A stretch of DNA of 18,854 nt, taken from contig JAISHN010000082.1 in assembly GCA_031262635.1 (NCBI GenBank), forward strand, positions 1 through 18,854, given 5' to 3'. This document shows, piece by piece, positions 1 to 6,744 of this stretch. The DNA comes from Holosporaceae bacterium (GTDB taxonomy: Bacteria > Pseudomonadota > Alphaproteobacteria > UBA3830). Each line of letters opens with the position of its first letter. Within the stretch, counting starts at the first letter, position 1. The translations under genes and the position numbers were made by a program. Under the pieces are notes generated by a model, which saw only the letters and a program-made list of their open reading frames with translations, was not told the DNA's origin and ran no database searches.

Positions 1-396
1 ATTCCACTGTTCGGAAAGCTGGCTAAAAAAGTCGGAACAATAGCCGTAGACAGAGAAAACGGAGCGAAAAGTCTTATGAACGCAGTCGGCAAAGTCGAAA
101 AAGCTATAGCGAACGGCCATCCGGTAATCATTTTTCCAGAAGGAACTCGAGCGGCTTACGGCGTTTTTTCTCCGCTGAAAAGAGGAATCTCGCTGTTTTA
201 CAAAAAAGCCGGCTGTCCGGTAGTTCCCGTAGTCCATAATGCGGGGCGTTTCTGGCCGCGTCGCGGATTTATAAAAAAGCCCGGGACTATTGTCGTAAAA
301 TTTCTTGATCCTATCGCGACGGGCTTATCTAAAGACGAATTTATGGATAAACTAAACGCAACGTTTTGCTCGGAAATAAAAAAATTAGAAGGATAA
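1..396 (+). CDS. plsC: 1-acyl-sn-glycerol-3-phosphate acyltransferase (PlsC family), 3' part
   Basis: The reading frame is open from base 1, so the start and the catalytic H(X4)D motif lie outside the window. What remains begins I-P-L-F-G-K and continues G-T-I-A-V-D-R, then the acyl-acceptor motif F-P-E-G-T-R (codons 133-150), the order typical of the PlsC/AGPAT family. The family transfers an acyl group to lysophosphatidate at the cytoplasmic membrane, the second acylation in phospholipid synthesis. It ends in a double stop (394-399), directly followed by the prfA ATG. The ribosome-binding site of prfA (AAGGA) is the last coding sequence of this gene, so the two are almost certainly cotranscribed. 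An acyltransferase for another lipid cannot be excluded without the N-terminus. Confidence 0.88.
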   Translation: MPLFGKLAKKVGTIAVDRENGAKSLMNAVGKVEKAIANGHPVIIFPEGTRAAYGVFSPLKRGISLFYKKAGCPVVPVVHNAGRFWPRRGFIKKPGTIVVKFLDPIATGLSKDEFMDKLNATFCSEIKKLEG

Positions 397-399
397 TAA

Positions 400-1479
400 A
401 TGTCTTTTGAAACGACTATAGATAAAATGTTAGAACGCTACGAATCGCTGAAGGAACAAATGTCGGAAGCGGTCGGCGACTCGGAGAATTTTATAAAACT
501 CTCGAAGGAATTTTCCGACCTTGAGGCTTATGCGAACGCGATCGAAAAATATAAAAAGGCTAAAACGGAATTATCGGAGCTTGAAAAAGCCGTTTCCGAT
601 CCAGAAGTCGATTCGGATTTTCAAGAATTAGCCGCGGCGGAAATCGAAGCGTTAAAATCATCGATTCCGCGGCTGGAAAAAGAAATAAAAATCATGCTAA
701 TTCCAAAAGACGCGAGCGACGAAAAGAACGCAATTATAGAAGTCAGAGCGGGAACCGGAGGCGACGAAGCCGGACTATTTGCCGCCGATCTTTTTAGAAT
801 GTATCAAAAATACGCGGAATTTCGCGGATGGAGATTTGAAATTCTCTACTCGCGCGACTCCGGCATTGGCAGCGTAAAAGAAGCCGCCGCGAATATTTCC
901 GGCAAAGGCGTGTTCTCGTACCTAAAATTCGAATCCGGCGCGCATCGAGTTCAACGAGTGCCAGTTACCGAATCCAGCGGCCGCGTTCACACGTCCACAG
1001 CCACCGTCGCCGTTCTGCCGGAAGCCGAGGAAGTCGACGTTAAAATTGACGAAGCGGACTTGAAAATCGACGTTATGAGAGCTTCAGGAGCCGGCGGACA
1101 GCACGTAAATAAAACCGAAAGCGCCGTTAGAATCACGCACATTCCGTCCGGCGTCGTCGTTACTCAGCAGGACGAACGCTCGCAGCATATGAACCGTATG
1201 AAAGCGATGAAAATATTGCGGTCGAGATTGTATGAAATCGAACGGCAAAAATTGCAAGCGGAGCGAGCCGACAACCGCCGCTCTCAGATCGGCTGCGGCG
1301 ACCGCTCCGAGCGCATACGCACGTACAACTACCCGCAAGGCCGCGTGTCTGATCACAGAATCGGCCTAACGCTGTATAAATTGCCGCAAATAATGGAAGG
1401 CGAAGCTCTCGACGAGATCGTCAAAGCGTTAGTCGAATTCGATCAAGAGGAGCAAATAGCCCTACGCGGAGAAGATTAA
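400..1479 (+). CDS. prfA: Peptide chain release factor 1
   Basis: Class I release factor of 359 aa, the usual RF1 length. It recognises UAA and UAG in the ribosomal A site and triggers peptide release. The peptidyl-hydrolysis loop G-A-G-G-Q-H-V-N-K is present, with GGQ at residues 232-234. The stop-codon recognition tripeptide is P-V-T (188-190), the RF1-type PxT form rather than the SPF of RF2. The C-terminal signature R-T-Y-N-Y-P-Q-G-R-V-S-D-H-R-I is intact. No RF2-type internal frameshift is seen. Start ATG at 400 has AAGGA six bases upstream. The next gene, prmC, modifies the Q of this GGQ, so the operon pairs enzyme and substrate. Confidence 0.97.
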   Translation: MSFETTIDKMLERYESLKEQMSEAVGDSENFIKLSKEFSDLEAYANAIEKYKKAKTELSELEKAVSDPEVDSDFQELAAAEIEALKSSIPRLEKEIKIMLIPKDASDEKNAIIEVRAGTGGDEAGLFAADLFRMYQKYAEFRGWRFEILYSRDSGIGSVKEAAANISGKGVFSYLKFESGAHRVQRVPVTESSGRVHTSTATVAVLPEAEEVDVKIDEADLKIDVMRASGAGGQHVNKTESAVRITHIPSGVVVTQQDERSQHMNRMKAMKILRSRLYEIERQKLQAERADNRRSQIGCGDRSERIRTYNYPQGRVSDHRIGLTLYKLPQIMEGEALDEIVKALVEFDQEEQIALRGED

Positions 1480-2502
1480 TTGCGATCCGCGAAAGAGATT
1501 ATTGAAGAATGTTATCTTCGTCGCTACCCCTCTACGCGCCTCCTCGCTAAGAACGAAGCGGCGAAGCGCTCTAAGGAAGACGAATCATTTTCTAAATTGC
1601 CGTCTTCTTGCAATAACGATCTAATACTTTCCATTAGACGAATGATCGCAAAAATAAAAAACGTCGCGTATGAAAAAATCGTCTTCGATTCTCAAAACGT
1701 CTTTCTAAACGATCGCGAAGAGTCGCTGTTTTTAAAAATGTTGGATCGCTACGAGAAAAACGAGCCAATATCGAAGATAATAAATGAAAAATCATTCTGG
1801 AAAAGCGAATTTTTCATCGACGCGAACGTTTTAGACCCGCGGCCGGAAACCGAATTGATAATAGAAGCGATCGTCGAGCGATTTGATAAAAAATCCGCGC
1901 TCAATTTCTTAGACGTAGGAACCGGAAGCGGATGTATTTTGCTGAGCTTGGCGCTGGAATATCCAAATTCCCGCGGCGTTGGGATAGACGTTAGTCCGGC
2001 GGCCGTCGAAGTCGCGAAGAGGAATTGCGAAGAGCTGTTGCGCTCGTCATTGCAAGGAGGACATAGTTCGACGCGGGAATCCGGCGCGCTTCGTCGCTTC
2101 GCTTCTCGCAATGACGTATATATAAAGGAAAAGGGAATCCGTTTCCTCGCGATTGACTGGAGAGACTTTTGCGAATCCGAATTCGACGTCGTCGTTAGCA
2201 ATCCGCCTTACGTAAAAACCGCCGACATTCCGACGCTGGACGAAAACGTAAGAAACTACGATCCGCAATTAGCCCTAGACGGCGGAACAACCGGACTCGA
2301 CGCATACGCCTCCATAATTCCGCTTGCGAGAAAATGGCTAAAACCAAACGGATCGATATTTCTAGAAATCGGCTACGGCCAAGCCGAAAGCGTCTCAGGA
2401 CTCCTGAAAGCCAACGGCTTTGCGATCGATGAAATCAAAAAAGATTACTCTGGAATAGAACGAGTAGTAATCGCTCGTTGTCTTTCATCGCGTTCCTTTT
2501 GA
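1480..2502 (+). CDS. prmC: Release factor glutamine N5-methyltransferase PrmC (HemK), with in-frame insertions
   Basis: SAM-dependent enzyme that methylates the GGQ glutamine of RF1 and RF2. The SAM-binding motif L-D-V-G-T-G-S-G is at 144-151, the catalytic N-P-P-Y at 241-244, and the PrmC signature R-P-E-T-E at 121-125. The start is TTG immediately after the prfA stop, supported by GGAG eight bases upstream inside prfA. The protein is 340 aa, while the family is usually near 280. The excess sits in two places: residues about 14-45 at the N-terminus, and 189-213 between the SAM site and NPPY. The second is encoded by a 72-bp palindromic repeat (2045-2116) that keeps the frame. The 3' end overlaps the convergent glycosyltransferase gene by 58 bp. 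Key catalytic motifs are intact, so the enzyme is probably active. Confidence 0.93.
   Translation: MRSAKEIIEECYLRRYPSTRLLAKNEAAKRSKEDESFSKLPSSCNNDLILSIRRMIAKIKNVAYEKIVFDSQNVFLNDREESLFLKMLDRYEKNEPISKIINEKSFWKSEFFIDANVLDPRPETELIIEAIVERFDKKSALNFLDVGTGSGCILLSLALEYPNSRGVGIDVSPAAVEVAKRNCEELLRSSLQGGHSSTRESGALRRFASRNDVYIKEKGIRFLAIDWRDFCESEFDVVVSNPPYVKTADIPTLDENVRNYDPQLALDGGTTGLDAYASIIPLARKWLKPNGSIFLEIGYGQAESVSGLLKANGFAIDEIKKDYSGIERVVIARCLSSRSF
2045..2116. repeat. Palindromic repeat inserted in frame in prmC
   Basis: Perfect 9-base inverted arms, CGTCATTGC at 2045-2053 and GCAATGACG at 2108-2116, bound a 72-bp (24-codon) unit inside prmC. It encodes an extra segment rich in Ser, Arg and Gly that ordinary PrmC proteins lack. 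The right half contains TCGCTTCGCTTCTCGC, which recurs exactly in the non-coding repeat near 11663-11678. This resembles the in-frame palindromic elements known from Rickettsia; membership of that family is inference. Confidence 0.75.
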
Positions 2503-3584
2503 AGTGCCGCGCGTTTATCAGAAATTTTCTTAAGCAAACTATCTATGAAACCGCGGTACTCCGAAAATCTTTCGTCATCTTTGATTGCCGTTAATTCTGA
2601 TTCTATATTGCTTTTAATTAAAGCTCGAATAAAGTAATCCTCCTGCGCTAATTCTCGCAACCTTTCCAAAGTTTCAATAGTTATATTTTCAGGAAGCAAC
2701 GCCGTTTTCATATCTCGATGTACTATAGAATTTCTATGTTGTCTGTAAAAATAAAGCGGAGGCGCGCTCGATTTAGCGGGCGCTAAACAACAAACCTCCC
2801 CTCTTGCCCTCCTATAGTAATACGCTAAATCTTGCATACTAGCATCTATGTCTTCCTCTTTATCTAGGTCGCGTAAAATCTTTTTTATACAATCTGTTAA
2901 CCTAGCGTCATCGAATTTAAAAAATACTGCCGGATAATACAGAGGATAAGGAGGATCGTAAAAAACTCTCCTGCCGTTTGGGTCTATTTCATAATAATCA
3001 TAAGTCGGCAGGCTTTCTTCAGTCCGAGCCGCCAATAATTTATAATCCTCTCGAGTCGCCGCAGTTTCGAACTCCGAAGCTACTATAGCCATATCGAATT
3101 TATCAAACCAATGGGCTGTAAACTCAGCTGTCAGTATATAAAAGTCGCTTTTTTCCTCCATAAACGTTAGCGAGATATCAAAACAAGAAGGATGAATAAA
3201 ATCATCGGCGTCTATAAAACAGAAATATTTTGGTTTTCGCTTTGCTACTTCCTCTAATAAACGATATCTGGTATATCCCGCCCCTTTGTTTTCTCCGTTT
3301 TCGGATATATGCTTCTCAAACGCCAGTTTATCAACCGCTCCAAGGCTGCTTTCAATACTTTCCTTTTCTTGTTCCGCATAGTCGCGAGCATCGTCGATGC
3401 AAAAAAATACATGCGTATCGTATTTATCTTTTATTTGAATGATCGCCGACTGTAGCGACTTAATTAAATCAGCGTTAAATTTACAATTTTTATATACTGG
3501 AATCAGAACGTCAAACTCAGGCTTCGCGCAGAGCGCTATTTCCGACAAGCAAAAAACAATAATTGCAAATATTAATTTTTTCAT
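2445..3584 (-). CDS. Exported GT-A type glycosyltransferase (family 2-like)
   Basis: 379 aa. Residues 1-19 form a Sec-type signal peptide: K-K, then a hydrophobic stretch, cleavage probably after A-L-C. The lipobox rule is not met (Leu at -1). The mature part starts with a family 2-like strand, F-D-V-L-I-P-V-Y. It continues with C-I-D-D-A (62-66), N-K-G-A-G-Y-T-R-Y (99-107) and the metal/nucleotide motif I-D-A-D-D (124-128). The C-terminus is helical and charged. GGAG is eight bases upstream of the ATG. Family 2 enzymes usually use cytosolic sugar nucleotides, so a signal peptide is odd: it may act outside the cell, on a host target, or the hydrophobic N-terminus may be a membrane anchor. The acceptor is unknown. 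The 3' end overlaps prmC tail to tail. Confidence 0.75.
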   Translation of the reverse strand: MKKLIFAIIVFCLSEIALCAKPEFDVLIPVYKNCKFNADLIKSLQSAIIQIKDKYDTHVFFCIDDARDYAEQEKESIESSLGAVDKLAFEKHISENGENKGAGYTRYRLLEEVAKRKPKYFCFIDADDFIHPSCFDISLTFMEEKSDFYILTAEFTAHWFDKFDMAIVASEFETAATREDYKLLAARTEESLPTYDYYEIDPNGRRVFYDPPYPLYYPAVFFKFDDARLTDCIKKILRDLDKEEDIDASMQDLAYYYRRARGEVCCLAPAKSSAPPLYFYRQHRNSIVHRDMKTALLPENITIETLERLRELAQEDYFIRALIKSNIESELTAIKDDERFSEYRGFIDSLLKKISDKRAALQKERDERQRAITTRSIPE

Positions 3585-3650
3585 TCTATTACTCCGTTAT
3601 TTCATAATATATTTGCATATATACATTAAAAAAACATAAATTATTTATCG

Positions 3651-3900
3651 GATTCCGTTAGGAAAAATGTGACGAGTAGTATGGGGCTATTTTTGTTGAA
3701 ACAAGAGGTTTATACTCCGCAATAAGTCATTGCTAGGCGCGTGAATTCGCGAAGTTTCTTCCTTCTCCGTCACCCTTGAGGAGGACAAAGTCCGACGAAG
3801 GATCCATGCGATTTTTCAGACTTCTTCGCCGTCTGGATCTTTCGCTTTGCTCAGGATGACGGAAAGGGACGACGAACAAAATTTTTCCTAACGCAGCCTA
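3651..3900 (+). mobile_element. Terminal-inverted-repeat element, copy 1 (MITE-like, non-coding)
   Basis: A 250-bp non-coding unit that recurs at 14043-14291 with about nine tenths identity by eye. The ends are inverted: it starts GATTCCGTTAGGAAAAAT and ends ATTTTTCCTAACGCAGCCTA, giving arms of about 13 bases (CGTTAGGAAAAAT). A nested palindromic module runs from CCGTCA near 3769 to the end of GGATGACGG near 3872. No transposase is encoded, so mobility would have to be supplied in trans. Target-site duplication is not clear. It fills most of the gap 3585-3991. The remaining bases 3585-3650 are an AT-rich leader/promoter region for the exported glycosyltransferase. Confidence 0.75.
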
Positions 3901-3991
3901 GTAGCTATTGGCCAAGTTCTCTTCAAAACCCGCTGTTGATTCAGCGTATCCGTTAACCTAAAGCTGTCCATCTTTGACGTTTTTCGTTTGT

Positions 3992-4743
3992 TCAATCTTC
4001 TTCGTAAGTGTCATAGTACTCGGCGTAGTCTGTGTTGTCTTCGTTCCCGAGCGTCTCTTTGTTTGCATCCGGGTCGTCGCGGTCATCGTCTGTGCTTTCG
4101 CCGATTTCAAATGGCTGGCGGTCGAAAGCACGTATAGGAGCGTCAGGGATAGTAGCTCTCGCCGATTCGTTCGATGAGGTGGAGTTGGCGGGACGCTTTA
4201 GTTCTGCGATCGTAATTTCTATTGTCTGTTCGATGTTGCCCAGCTGTTGTTCTATTGCAACAGTTGTTTCGAGTAGTTTATGGAGGAGAGTGCGATAGTG
4301 TTGGTTAGCGCGTTTTCTATCTTCTACGAGGGCTTCTGCCTTCATCTCTTCTATGAATTCTTTCAGTTCGTTTATCTTCAAGGTCAGCGCTCCAGTTATT
4401 CTTATTTGGTCGGCAACGTGGTTCTGCACATTTTGCCAGCGCCGCAAACCCAACTTCCGTTCTTCGGCTTCCAACTTTAGTATTCTTTCTTCGACAGCAG
4501 TATCGACGAGCAGTGTCAGATCAATTGCCGCGCCGCTCAGTGCCTTTTTCGCCTGTCTGAAGGCCTCGTCCGAGCGTGCAATCAGGCAAGAGTATGCTGC
4601 TGTTTGTAGGCACATATCGAGGTCCTTCAAAGCGTGAAGTCTTGGTTTCTTAACAGCCTGCCTCTCATCTTGGCGCATTCCATACGAAGCCGACGTCGCG
4701 CACGCTAGAACGCCGACTAGCAATAATAATAATTTTTTTTCAT
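3992..4743 (-). CDS. Secreted coiled-coil protein of unknown function, start out of frame across an A8 tract
   Basis: The main open frame (3992-4723) has no ATG and would start at TTG in the middle of a signal peptide. Upstream, ATG at 4743-4741 has an ideal GGAG seven bases before it. It is followed by eight A, so its own frame ends after eight codons. One extra A, or a -1 slip on the A run, joins it to the main frame. This gives M-K-K-K-L-L-L-L-L-V-G-V-L-A with cleavage near A-S-A or S-Y-G, a textbook signal peptide. The mature protein is largely helical, with heptad-like Leu/Ile spacing (about residues 70-180), and ends in a strongly acidic Asp/Glu/Tyr-rich tail. No family was recognised. 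It may be phase-variable, rescued by slippage, freshly broken, or an assembly indel. Confidence 0.65.
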
Positions 4744-4778
4744 AATTTTCTCCTTTCTAAAATAATATGTTGCGGGCA

Positions 4779-4807
4779 TTTATATAGAATGAAAAAAAAA
4801 CAAGCAA
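4779..4807 (-). promoter_or_regulatory. Predicted sigma70-type promoter of the secreted coiled-coil gene
   Basis: On the minus strand TTGCTT (4807-4802), 17 bases, TATAAA (4784-4779). Transcription would begin near 4772, giving a leader of about 30 bases with the GGAG site. The spacer includes nine T in a row. A 15-base palindrome, AGCAAAAGTTTTGCT (4803-4817), overlaps the -35 box and could be an operator. Confidence 0.45.
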
Positions 4808-4862
4808 AAGTTTTGCTCAAAAAATAAAAAACTCAACTTTTCGTTTTTTTCAAAGAAAATAT

Positions 4863-4924
4863 GTCATCCACGTAAGCGCAGCGAAGCGAGGATCCAGAAA
4901 ATGTTGATGTTTCACTGAATCCTC
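4863..4924. repeat. Palindromic GGATCC-type intergenic repeat
   Basis: GTCATCC at 4863 is followed by AAGCGCAGCGAAGCGAGGATCC, written here as AAGCGCAGCGAAGCG then AGGATCCAG. It is the same sequence style as the inner module of the 250-bp elements and of the partial copy at 5855. GAGGATCCAG (4888-4897) and CTGAATCCTC (4915-4924) form an inverted pair with one mismatch. It lies in the 356-bp gap between the secreted gene and rph. I see no gene in the rest of that gap. Confidence 0.5.
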
Positions 4925-5099
4925 GGTCTACCGCCAAGGACGGCGAGTTTTTTTCATAGAGCTGCGTTTTTTACTACAAGAGCAGGGTTACCCAGCCGAA
5001 TGATTGCCCGAAAATAATCGCCGCGACGAGAGCGTCTTTTTTCTAGCGAAGTCGATCGCGACCGCATATACTCATTCCATCGTAAAAATTGGAGAAAAC

Positions 5100-5807
5100 A
5101 TGAGAATTTCCGGCCGAAAAGCGGACGAATTGAGAAAAGTCGAGATGATTCCAAACTACCTGGCTCACGCGGAAGGCAGTTGTTTGGTATCGTTCGGACT
5201 AACGAAAGTTTTGTGCGTGGCTAGCGTCGAGGACAGAGTTCCGATTTTCATTAAAGGATCTGGACAAGGGTGGATTTCGGCCGAGTATTCTCTGCTTCCT
5301 CGATCTACCGAAACAAGAACCGAACGAGAGGCCGTCAAAGGAAAACAAACCGGAAGAACTCAGGAAATTCAGCGGCTTATAGGTCGTTCTCTTAGACCTT
5401 GTTTGGATTTAAAAGCGCTTGGAGAAAGGCAGATTAAAATAGACTGCGACGTCATTCAGGCCGACGGAGGCACGAGGACGGCGGCGATTTGCGGAGCTTG
5501 CGTCGCATTAGGATTGGCTGTGAAAAAAATGAAGCTTAAGCAAAATCCGCTTAAACGGCTTGTAGCGGCGGTTTCATGCGGTATTTTGAACGGAGAAATT
5601 TTGCTCGATCTCGATTATTCCGAAGATTCGCAAGCGGAAATCGACGCGAATTTTGTTATGACGGACTCGAGAGAGCTTGTCGAAGTTCAGGCCTGCGGCG
5701 AAAAGGGCGTTTTTAAAGACGAACAATTAGCGAAAATGATCGGCCTTGCTCGCGAAGGGCTTGGCCAAATTTTTAGAATCCAGAAAGAAATTCTTTTAAA
5801 AGCTTGA
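5100..5807 (+). CDS. rph: Ribonuclease PH
   Basis: Phosphorolytic 3'-5' exoribonuclease that trims tRNA 3' ends with inorganic phosphate. The 235-aa product matches family length when started at ATG 5100, which has GGAG five bases upstream. An in-frame ATG at 5004 would add a 32-residue extension unlike the family. Recognisable blocks: M-R-I-S-G-R-K-A-D-E-L-R at the start, A-E-G-S-C-L-V-S-F-G, K-G-S-G-Q-G-W, the phosphate-site G-R-T-Q-E-I-Q-R-L-I-G-R-S-L-R, and D-C-D-V-I-Q-A-D-G-G-T-R-T. Nothing in the active-site region is missing. It stands alone; the rdgB gene that often follows rph is not present. It converges on accB across a 220-bp gap holding a repeat fragment. Confidence 0.96.
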   Translation: MRISGRKADELRKVEMIPNYLAHAEGSCLVSFGLTKVLCVASVEDRVPIFIKGSGQGWISAEYSLLPRSTETRTEREAVKGKQTGRTQEIQRLIGRSLRPCLDLKALGERQIKIDCDVIQADGGTRTAAICGACVALGLAVKKMKLKQNPLKRLVAAVSCGILNGEILLDLDYSEDSQAEIDANFVMTDSRELVEVQACGEKGVFKDEQLAKMIGLAREGLGQIFRIQKEILLKA

Positions 5808-5854
5808 ATCGGATTAGATGTAGATGTCAAATAATTAGATGTTTCGATATACTC

Positions 5855-5946
5855 TAGGTTGCGTTAGGAAGAATTTTGTTCGTCGTCCCTTTCCGTCATC
5901 CTGAGCGCAGCGAAGGATCCAGACTGCGACTATGCCGGAAAAGCGC
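5855..5946 (-). mobile_element. Partial copy of the terminal-inverted-repeat element, inverted
   Basis: From TAGGTTGCGTTAGGAA at 5855 to GCCGGAAAAGCG ending at 5946, the sequence is the reverse complement of the right end of the full elements at 3651 and 14043. It includes the terminal repeat and the GTCATCC...GGATCCAG arm. Homology stops there, so about 92 bp of the 250 remain. It lies between the convergent genes rph and accB; the remainder of this gap shows no gene or clear terminator. Confidence 0.65.
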
Positions 5947-6027
5947 TCAGAATTTTATTCAGCTGGAATACGGGTTTTAATTCATTATTCGCGTTTTAAA
6001 GAGAATATCTTGCGGTAGATGCGCGTC

Positions 6028-6477
6028 TCAGTCGATAATCATAATCGGATCGCCGTACTCAATCGGTTGAGAATCCTTCACAAAAATATGTTTTACAATA
6101 CCGGAACGAGGGGCTTTTATCATGTTCATAACCTTCATAGCTTCGATTATAAACAGCGTCTGTCCTTGGGAGACCGTATCGCCGATCGAAACAAACGGGC
6201 TAGCTTCCGGGCCTGGAGACAAATAAACCGTGCCCACCATTTGCGCTTCGATAACCCCAGGATGATTTTCTAAATTATCCGATTTATTCTCCGCGATTGT
6301 CGTCGTCTGCTCTTGCGCGACGGTTAACGGAGCTTGCGTTGGAACTGAAACGACGGTCTGTTGAACCGCCCGCGACACTTTTATTCTTAAAGATTCCGTT
6401 TGATATTCGATTTCAGTTAAATCCGTCTCTCTTAGGAGTTCGGCAAGAGATTTAACGGCTTCTGAATCTATTTTCAC
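6028..6477 (-). CDS. accB: Biotin carboxyl carrier protein of acetyl-CoA carboxylase
   Basis: 149-aa carrier subunit of acetyl-CoA carboxylase, which commits acetyl-CoA to fatty acid synthesis. The C-terminal biotinyl domain (about 74-149) contains the biotinylation motif E-A-M-K-V-M-N with the acceptor lysine at 115, and the P-x-x-G-x-V repeat R-S-G-I-V. The N-terminal helix (1-36) is the usual AccB dimer/partner segment. A linker rich in Gln, Thr, Val and Ala joins them. The start is GTG at 6477, with AAAGG about eight bases upstream. The biotin carboxylase gene accC, usually next in the operon, is absent: the next gene downstream is the convergent rph. tRNA-Val lies 21 bp upstream on the same strand, so readthrough from the tRNA promoter is likely. 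Confidence 0.95.
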   Translation of the reverse strand: MKIDSEAVKSLAELLRETDLTEIEYQTESLRIKVSRAVQQTVVSVPTQAPLTVAQEQTTTIAENKSDNLENHPGVIEAQMVGTVYLSPGPEASPFVSIGDTVSQGQTLFIIEAMKVMNMIKAPRSGIVKHIFVKDSQPIEYGDPIMIID

Positions 6478-6498
6478 TTGCTAGCCTTTCAGAATTAA

Positions 6499-6573
6499 TG
6501 GTGGGCGCAGCAGGGATCGAACCTACGACCTCTACGATGTCAACGTAGCGCTCTACCGCTGAGCTATGCGCCC
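6499..6573 (-). tRNA. tRNA-Val (anticodon GAC)
   Basis: Cloverleaf on the minus strand: acceptor GGGCGCA pairs with TGCGCCC, the D arm is GCTC/GAGC, and the anticodon stem CTACG/CGTAG holds loop TTGACAT, anticodon GAC, reading GUC/GUU. The T arm contains GGTTCGATCC. The discriminator is A and CCA is encoded (TGG at 6499-6501 on the plus strand). It sits directly in front of accB. Confidence 0.96.
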
Positions 6574-6590
6574 TCGCCTATGAGTACGAA

Positions 6591-6619
6591 GATATATATT
6601 GTTTTTTAAGTTTTTTCAA
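6591..6619 (-). promoter_or_regulatory. Predicted sigma70-type promoter for tRNA-Val and accB
   Basis: Minus strand TTGAAA (6619-6614), 17 bases, TATATC (6596-6591). A start near 6584 is about ten bases before the mature tRNA-Val. No separate promoter is visible in the 21 bp between the tRNA and accB. Confidence 0.5.
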
Positions 6620-6744
6620 GAGCCGCGAGAAGAAGGAATGGCGATAAAGATGGCGATTTGCTTTTTCATATTGGTCGCGCGGAAGCGGATAATTCGATAT
6701 GTTTTCGCGATAATATCGCTATTTATTATACGCGGGTCGCTCCG

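Noticed and set aside
1084..1356. Minus-strand frame inside prfA
   Set aside because: Shadow frame opposite a highly conserved gene with an intact GGQ region; no protein-like features.
3651..3900. CRISPR array
   Set aside because: The repeats are long, dispersed, few and end in inverted repeats; there are no regularly spaced short repeats and no cas genes.
4926..4953. Plus-strand terminator CGCC-AAGGAC-GGCG followed by a T run near 4943
   Set aside because: The stem is only four pairs and no plus-strand gene lies upstream of it.
5004..5099. 32-residue N-terminal extension of RNase PH from ATG 5004
   Set aside because: Family proteins begin at the M-R-x-x-G-R-x-x-D-E-L-R block; ATG 5100 has GGAG at good spacing, and the extension has no family counterpart.
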